A stretch of 64,000 nt of DNA from an uncultured Clostridia bacterium (GTDB lineage: Bacteria; Bacillota; Clostridia; Christensenellales; Borkfalkiaceae): assembly GCA_937912025.1 (NCBI GenBank), contig CALDOZ010000051.1, positions 1 through 64,000 of the forward strand, written 5' to 3'. Below are positions 58,990-64,000 of this stretch, in pieces. Position 1 is the stretch's first letter; each line of letters opens with the position of its first letter. The notes under the pieces were generated by a model. The model had not been told where the DNA came from. It saw only the letters and a list, made by a program, of their open reading frames with translations, and did not search any database. The translations under genes were made by a program, and so were the position numbers.

Positions 58990-59175
58990 TTACTTACGTT
59001 TATAGTCGATAATTCCTACCATTCCTAAAACGACGAAAGCAATAGAGAGAATTAGCGTTACTATCCATCTCGTAACGTTTTCACCGCTAGACGCAATTAT
59101 TACAAATGATGCGATTGCTAAAATTCCAATTACTAACTGGAATATCGACGCAAACAACTTCCATTTGCTTTTCAT
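58990..59175 (-). CDS. Small two-helix membrane protein
   Basis: 61 residues with two transmembrane helices (LFASIFQLVIGILAIASFVII and WIVTLILSIAFVVLGMVGII) and a basic end (YKRK). AGGAGCA precedes the ATG and a good promoter lies upstream. No family assigned; co-transcribed with the SGNH hydrolase by position. Confidence 0.65.
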   Translation of the reverse strand: MKSKWKLFASIFQLVIGILAIASFVIIASSGENVTRWIVTLILSIAFVVLGMVGIIDYKRK

Positions 59176-59217
59176 AAAATTATGCTCCTATTACTAAATT
59201 TAAGGTTTACGGTAGCA

Positions 59218-59246
59218 ATTATAACAAAATTAAACAAACAAATCAA
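59218..59246 (-). promoter_or_regulatory. Sigma-A promoter of the small membrane protein-SGNH pair
   Basis: TTGATT, 17-bp spacer ending TGT, TATAAT on the minus strand. Confidence 0.65.
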
Positions 59247-59262
59247 TAGTTTTTCGTAAAAT

Positions 59263-59295
59263 AAAAACTCGGCCAAGTAACAAGCCGAGTTTTTT
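59263..59295. terminator. Terminator after the GH57 gene
   Basis: AAAAACTCGGC / GCCGAGTTTTTT, 11-bp stem with a 10-base loop; ends the GH57 transcript on the minus strand. Confidence 0.85.
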
Positions 59296-59334
59296 AATTT
59301 TTAAAATAATTTTTTTAAGTTAATAACGAAAATT

Positions 59335-60720
59335 TTATTCGCCGAAATATTTAATAGCGTTTAATATTTTTTCAATACCCGCTATTTGAGATTTCATAAG
59401 ATTTGCCGAGTAAATTGATTTTTTGTGAGCAATATTGCCCGCTTTCATTGCGTTTTCAATTTCGTCGTTTGTTAAATACATTGCTTGAATGCTTTCTTCA
59501 ACGTTAAATCTACCCGGACTTGTAGGCGCTGGTGGCCAACGAGAATCTGAAACCCAAGCGTCTGCAAGAGCGCGCATAGCGTTATCAAGGTGTTTATCAA
59601 GAGCGTCGAAGTTTTGATTAAGTTCTTTCATAACGCCTTTAATGCCGTTGAAAAGAGAAATACAAACTGGGTCTAATATGCGTGAAAAATCAGTATTCAT
59701 CCATGCTTTTGCTGTTCCACCGTGCCAAGCAACGCCGTTTTCAATACGGTCGGTAAATTCGTTTTTGATAACGTTGCCCGTGCTAATAACTTCACTTGGA
59801 GTTGCAAGTTCATAACCAAGTTCAACTGCAGTTTTAATAATTTCTTCAAAACGAGTTACGCTTGCAGGCTCGTCTTCAAAAAATCTTGCTTGGTTAAATT
59901 GTTTAACGTAGAAATACGCGCTTGAGCCAATATATTCGGCATCTTCGGCGTAAGGCATAATGAACGAACCGCTTTGCTCGATGCGTGGTAACCACTTAGC
60001 AAGCATTTCGCTAACTTCTTGCTTAGATACAGGTGTTTCGCGCACGCCTTCGGTTGCGCCCATTAAATACCAAAGTAAAATGTTAGCCATACAGTCGCTT
60101 CTAAAAATCATATTAAGACCTTCAGGGCTTACCGACGGATTAGTCAAGTATTTTAAAAATTCAACTTTATCTTTTATAAACTCTTCAATTTTGAAAAGAC
60201 TATTTTTATTGCTATGACCAAAAACGTCGTAATTAAGTCCGGTTGCTTTTCTAATTTCGTCAAAAGATAAGAAGAAACTGTCCGCATCCATAATTAACGT
60301 TTTAATGCCCGCTTTTTGATAAGCAGCAGGAACGTGCGAAGCCCAACCGCATTCAGGATTCCAACCAATAGTTGGACGAACGCCCGTGAATTTTTCCCAA
60401 ACGTCAAGAGAATGTATAAGCGAATGTGTTACTATTTCTTCAGGAATATTTGCAGGCATAAAGTGAATGTACGGCGACGAAACAGGTTCAACGTTACCGC
60501 TCTTTACTAATTTTGCAAGTTTTTCAAGCACTTCAGGCGCTTGTATACTCATTTCTTCAATTGTTTTACCGCTTGCTTCAAATGCAATTTTGAAATTGTT
60601 TTTTTCAACGAGGTCAAACAATTTTTCATAGCAGTTTTTCATTACCCAATAGCGTTTTTGTGGTGGCAATTGAGAATATTGAATGTTTGCGTGGGGCATA
60701 AATATAATTTTTTTAGCCAT
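59335..60720 (-). CDS. GH57 glycoside hydrolase
   Basis: 461 residues of the GH57 (alpha-amylase/4-alpha-glucanotransferase) family: MPHANIQYSQLP at the N terminus (conserved His), nucleophile E123 in GWNPECGWASH, and a further acidic motif in LIMDADSFF. The C-terminal part is helical. Acts on alpha-glucans or stored glycogen inside the cell; exact activity unknown. The start at 60720 follows AAGGAG; a consensus promoter further upstream excludes the longer frame. Confidence 0.85.
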   Translation of the reverse strand: MAKKIIFMPHANIQYSQLPPQKRYWVMKNCYEKLFDLVEKNNFKIAFEASGKTIEEMSIQAPEVLEKLAKLVKSGNVEPVSSPYIHFMPANIPEEIVTHSLIHSLDVWEKFTGVRPTIGWNPECGWASHVPAAYQKAGIKTLIMDADSFFLSFDEIRKATGLNYDVFGHSNKNSLFKIEEFIKDKVEFLKYLTNPSVSPEGLNMIFRSDCMANILLWYLMGATEGVRETPVSKQEVSEMLAKWLPRIEQSGSFIMPYAEDAEYIGSSAYFYVKQFNQARFFEDEPASVTRFEEIIKTAVELGYELATPSEVISTGNVIKNEFTDRIENGVAWHGGTAKAWMNTDFSRILDPVCISLFNGIKGVMKELNQNFDALDKHLDNAMRALADAWVSDSRWPPAPTSPGRFNVEESIQAMYLTNDEIENAMKAGNIAHKKSIYSANLMKSQIAGIEKILNAIKYFGE

Positions 60721-60762
60721 AATTTTTCTCCTTAAAAAATATATAAAATATTCTTTATCCTT

Positions 60763-60791
60763 AGTATATCTTATTCCAAATATTTTTGCAA
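60763..60791 (-). promoter_or_regulatory. Sigma-A promoter of the GH57 gene
   Basis: TTGCAA, 17-bp spacer, TATACT on the minus strand. Confidence 0.7.
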
Positions 60792-61016
60792 TATTTTTTT
60801 GCGTAAAAGTTGCAAAACGACAAGTTTTAAGGTGTTTTTTTGTAATTAAATACAATTCTAATTTTGAGCGTTTTACTCAAAATATGGCTTACTATCGCAT
60901 AAAATTAAAAAAGACTAATCTTTTAAATTGGCGACAAAATAACATATTTTAATATTTTTATTTTTCACTCCTTTAAATAGCGTGAAAACAATCTTTTACG
61001 CTAAACTATTTGACGC
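60792..61016. other. Divergent intergenic region
   Basis: About 225 AT-rich bases between the GH57 and two-component promoters. It holds one hairpin, TTTTGAG / CTCAAAA (60862-60882), without a T tract; no gene seen. Confidence 0.5.
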
Positions 61017-61045
61017 TTGCAAAATTACGATTATTGGTATATACT
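61017..61045 (+). promoter_or_regulatory. Sigma-A promoter of the two-component operon
   Basis: TTGCAA, 17-bp spacer, TATACT on the plus strand; the same hexamers as the divergent GH57 promoter. Confidence 0.7.
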
Positions 61046-61076
61046 AAACGTATAATTTATTGCTTAGGAGGAAAAT

Positions 61077-61754
61077 ATGTTTAACGTACTTGTAGCGGAA
61101 GACGAGAAAAACATACGCAATCTTATCGGAATAAAACTTAAAAACGCTGGCTACAACGTCATTTTTGCAAAAGACGGTCAAGAAGCATTAAACGCCGTAT
61201 ACGAAAATCACGTTGATATTATGATTGTTGACGTTATGATGCCTATTATGAACGGTTACGAACTTGTAAAAAATTTACGTCAAGATAAAATTAAAACTCC
61301 CGTAATTATGTGCACTGCAAAAGGCACTATTGACGATAAAGCGGAGGGGTATAACGTCGGCGTGGACGATTATATGGTAAAGCCTATTGATTTTGACGAA
61401 CTTTTAATGAGAATTAAAGCGGTGCTTCGTCGTGCACAGACGGTAAGCGAAAGAAAACTTACGGTGGGAAGCGTTACTCTTGATTACGATACTCTTAGCA
61501 TAACGAGTGGCGATGAGAAAGTTACTCTAACTAAAAAAGAGTTTAGCATTTTATATAAACTACTATCATACCCTGAAAAATCTTTTTCTAAAAGCCAATT
61601 GTTTGAAGAGTTTTGGGCTTTTGATAGCGACACTGAAGAAGATGCCGTTAAAGTGTACGTTAACAAAATAAGAAATAAAATATCACAGTTTAGCGAAATA
61701 GACGTTGAAACTGTTCGTGGCGTTGGTTATAGGGGCGTAAGACATGGAAAATAA
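61077..61754 (+). CDS. OmpR-family response regulator
   Basis: 225 residues. Receiver domain with AEDE acidic pocket, phosphoacceptor D52 in MIVDVMMP, T of CTAKG and K of VKPID; then a winged-helix DNA-binding domain (LTKKEFSILYKLLSYPEKSFSKSQLFEEFW, and KIRNKISQFSEIDVETVRGVGYRG). AGGAGG lies just before the ATG. Its 3' end overlaps the kinase gene by 11 bases. Confidence 0.97.
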   Translation: MFNVLVAEDEKNIRNLIGIKLKNAGYNVIFAKDGQEALNAVYENHVDIMIVDVMMPIMNGYELVKNLRQDKIKTPVIMCTAKGTIDDKAEGYNVGVDDYMVKPIDFDELLMRIKAVLRRAQTVSERKLTVGSVTLDYDTLSITSGDEKVTLTKKEFSILYKLLSYPEKSFSKSQLFEEFWAFDSDTEEDAVKVYVNKIRNKISQFSEIDVETVRGVGYRGVRHGK

Positions 61755-62811
61755 AATTATTCTTGATAAAGAAACGTTAAAAAAATATACTCGCTCAATG
61801 TGGCTTGTTACCGTAGTAATTTTGGCGGTTTGGGTTGGACTGTTAGTACTTGGTACTTTTATTATGACTTGGGCGGAAGGAATAACCGCCGGCGAAGGAC
61901 AAAGTTCGTATAACTTTTTAATAGTTATGGCGTTTATTTTGTCAAGTTTCGTAATTGCAGTACCAGCAACAATTTTACTCGTAAACACGCTTAGTAGGCT
62001 CGTTGCCTACTTAAACTTTCACTTTGCAAAAGTTGCAAACGGTGATTTTTCTACTAAACTTCAAACTAAATCTAAAAACGTTTTTATTAATGAAATGGTT
62101 AACAACTTCAACTTGATGGTCGACCAACTAAACTCAGTTGCAATAATGAAAAACGACTTTATTTCCACTTTCTCGCACGAGTTTAAAACGCCAATGGTAT
62201 CAATCAAAGGCTACGCCGAACTTTTAAAAGATGCTGACAATTTGACCGACGAGCAATTAGAGTACGTTAAAATAATAATAAACGAAAGCAAGCGCTTATC
62301 AAAACTTTCAGAAAAAGTTATGATGCTTTCTAAAATTGACAGCCAAGTTATAATTTCAGATAAAAAAGAATTTTATATTGACGGGCAAATTGAAGAATGT
62401 ATTTTACTTTTTGACAGCGCCTTACACGAAAAAAATATTGAACTTAACGCCGATCTTAAAAAAGTAAAAGTACTTGCCGATAAAGAACTTGTAAAAGAAG
62501 TTTGGATAAATCTTATAAGCAATGCCGTAAAATACACTAACAACGGTGGAAAAATCGACGTAACGTGCTTTCAAGACGGCGACAACGCCGTAATTACCAT
62601 CAAAGATAACGGCATAGGAATGAATGAAGAAACGCTTTTACACGTTTTCGACAAGTTTTATCAAGCGGACGGACCACACTCTCGCGGTGGAATTGGTCTT
62701 GGTATGACGTTATGTAAAAAAATAACTCAAATGTTTGGTGGTAGTATAGTTTGTGAAAGTATTGAAAACGAAGGAACAACTGTTACCGTTACGCTTCCAG
62801 CAATAAAATAA
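61744..62811 (+). CDS. Sensor histidine kinase
   Basis: 355 residues. Two transmembrane helices (about 18-42 and 57-82) separated by only a short external loop, then a HAMP-like linker, the dimerisation domain with phospho-acceptor H145 in STFSHEFKTPM, and the ATPase domain (NLISNAVKYT, DNGIGM, GGIGLGMTLCK). The short sensor loop suggests it senses the membrane or a partner protein. Forms a pair with the overlapping response regulator; the signal is unknown. Confidence 0.95.
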   Translation: MENKIILDKETLKKYTRSMWLVTVVILAVWVGLLVLGTFIMTWAEGITAGEGQSSYNFLIVMAFILSSFVIAVPATILLVNTLSRLVAYLNFHFAKVANGDFSTKLQTKSKNVFINEMVNNFNLMVDQLNSVAIMKNDFISTFSHEFKTPMVSIKGYAELLKDADNLTDEQLEYVKIIINESKRLSKLSEKVMMLSKIDSQVIISDKKEFYIDGQIEECILLFDSALHEKNIELNADLKKVKVLADKELVKEVWINLISNAVKYTNNGGKIDVTCFQDGDNAVITIKDNGIGMNEETLLHVFDKFYQADGPHSRGGIGLGMTLCKKITQMFGGSIVCESIENEGTTVTVTLPAIK

Positions 62812-62828
62812 CAATAACAAATATAAAA

Positions 62829-62867
62829 AGCCCCGTAACGTTCGCTATTTGCGAGCATTACGGGGTT
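62829..62867. terminator. Bidirectional terminator between the kinase and trkH genes
   Basis: AGCCCCGTAA / TTACGGGGTT, 10-bp stem with an inner GCG..CGC-type pairing. Confidence 0.85.
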
Positions 62868-62874
62868 AATTTTA

Positions 62875-64000
62875 TTATTTTCGTATCCAAGTAGACGGAG
62901 AAAGCGTTATTAAAAGCGGATATAATTCAAGCCTACCAAGTAGCATAGTAAATGACAAAATTAATTTTGATATCGGCGAATAATTAGCAAAACTTCCCAT
63001 TGGACCAACGGCGTTAAGTCCAGGACCTATATTATTTATACAAGATGTAACGGCGGTAAAATGCGTTTCAAATAAGTTTGTACCTTCGCTGAAACTTCCA
63101 CCAAATATACTTACCAATATTAGTATTATAAAGAAACATAAAGCGTAAAGTGCAATATAAATTCCTATGCTGTTTACCGTATCGTCGTCTACGGTTTTGC
63201 CTTCAGATTTAACAACGTCGACTGCGCGCGGATGAATAATACGCTTAAATTCAACTAAAATACGTTTAAACAAAACTACTATTCGCGTAACCTTTAAACC
63301 ACCCGCCGTCGAGCCTGCGCAACCACCTATAAACATTAGTATTACAAGCACCGTTTTAGACAGTTGAGGCCATAAATTAAAGTTTGCGGTAGAATATCCG
63401 GTCGTAGAAATTATAGACGTTACTTGGAAAGTTGAAAGCCTTAAAACTTCACTTAAATTTTCAATTTGCGGATATATATTAATAGAAACAACCGCAATAG
63501 ACGTAAATACGATAATAACGTAAGTTTTAAATTCCGTGCTTTTTAATACGTTTTTAATTTTTCCTATAATAGTTAAATAAAAAAGGTTGAAGTTAATAGC
63601 AAAAATAAACATAAATATTGCTATTACCCATTGCGAATAAGCACTATAACTTGCAAGACCATCTGCTTTAGTTGCAAAACCACCCGTTCCAGCCGTACCA
63701 AGCGAATACACTATACTCTCAAATAAGTCCATATCGCCAAAACAAAGTAATATTATTTCAAGCAAAGTTAAAGCGGTATAAATAAGGTAAAGAATAACGG
63801 ACGTATCTTTTGCCCTTGGAACTAGTTTATCAACGGTAGGTCCAGGCATTTCGGCGCGCAAAACGTGAATGGAGCGTTCGGTAATCTTTTTGTTTATGGC
63901 TATTATGAAAACAATAATACCCATACCACCTATCCAATGCGTAAAACTACGCCAAAAAAGTAAGCAACGGCTCATATCTTCAACGTTTGTTAAAATGGAT
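62875..64000 (-). CDS. TrkH/KtrB potassium transporter, 5' end beyond the window
   Basis: K+ uptake subunit. The reading frame stays open to the right edge: codons upstream of the first in-window Met (63975) read SILTNVEDMSRC, which continues the first P-loop region, so the start lies outside. Visible selectivity-filter repeats are GTAGTGGFATK, ISTTGYSTANF and CINNIGPGL, with the GGCAGSTAGGLK between. About 375 residues seen. The regulatory subunit TrkA/KtrA is not in the window. Confidence 0.92.
   Translation of the reverse strand, partial: SILTNVEDMSRCLLFWRSFTHWIGGMGIIVFIIAINKKITERSIHVLRAEMPGPTVDKLVPRAKDTSVILYLIYTALTLLEIILLCFGDMDLFESIVYSLGTAGTGGFATKADGLASYSAYSQWVIAIFMFIFAINFNLFYLTIIGKIKNVLKSTEFKTYVIIVFTSIAVVSINIYPQIENLSEVLRLSTFQVTSIISTTGYSTANFNLWPQLSKTVLVILMFIGGCAGSTAGGLKVTRIVVLFKRILVEFKRIIHPRAVDVVKSEGKTVDDDTVNSIGIYIALYALCFFIILILVSIFGGSFSEGTNLFETHFTAVTSCINNIGPGLNAVGPMGSFANYSPISKLILSFTMLLGRLELYPLLITLSPSTWIRK

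Noticed and set aside
61017..64000. Two-component pair as regulator of the TrkH gene (KdpDE-like)
   Set aside because: The genes are convergent with a terminator between them, and the kinase lacks a KdpD domain, so no link can be claimed.

Overview
The window looks like chromosome from an AT-rich, anaerobic, host-associated Bacillota bacterium of clostridial type. The signs are zinc-ribbon forms of S14, S4, L33 and adenylate kinase, the Bacillota-style S10-spc-alpha gene order, an L10 leader, DUF1858 and DUF3343 redox proteins, and many consensus sigma-A promoters with 17-bp spacers. Lineage is inferred; no marker here fixes the family.

Layout. 1-2.3 kb: nth-obg-yhbY (base-excision repair and ribosome assembly), continuing off the left edge. 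2.4-6.8 kb: single genes (a sulfur/selenium pair of DUF3343 and a class-V cysteine desulfurase, two small unknown genes, a HAD hydrolase, a flavin-binding split-barrel protein). 6.9-11.4 kb: an accessory block. It has an XRE regulator divergent from two membrane proteins over a palindromic operator. It then has a trypsin-like protease next to a six-repeat zinc-ribbon protein with an embedded PD-(D/E)XK nuclease, lying beside tRNA-Ser(GCT) and bracketed by copies of the tRNA-end/terminator sequence. This block is the best candidate for an undescribed system. 11.5-28.6 kb: YitT, an SDR, a hexuronate module (serine hydrolase-uxaB-uxaA with a divergent AraC regulator), an MBL hydrolase with an orphan trpB, GT8, acyl-ACP thioesterase, lacZ-ZIP and GH92.

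28.7-44.6 kb: the complete S10-spc-alpha ribosomal superoperon on the minus strand (S10 to L17, with secY, adk, map, infA, rpmJ, rpoA), read from one strong promoter through a structured leader that contains an intrinsic terminator. 44.7-46.5 kb: mgtE behind a leader with a 37-codon ORF and a terminator. 46.5-50.8 kb: a cyclophilin lipoprotein, a YdjI/DUF1858/YdjG-like envelope set and a PHP phosphatase. 50.9-52.6 kb: GH13. 52.8-56.3 kb: rpmG-secE-nusG-rplK-rplA and rplJ-rplL with the L10 leader attenuator. 56.6-60.9 kb: GH36, SGNH hydrolase, GH57. 61.1-64 kb: an OmpR-type two-component system and a TrkH potassium transporter cut by the right edge.

Functionally the window joins translation and secretion genes with intracellular sugar catabolism (beta-galactosides, alpha-galactosides, alpha-glucosides, mannosides, hexuronates). 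None of the glycosidases shows a signal peptide, and no sugar transporter is in view, so substrates must enter by transporters encoded elsewhere. Several starts were moved downstream of the longest reading frame because a consensus promoter or a clear Shine-Dalgarno sequence shows the upstream extension is not translated.
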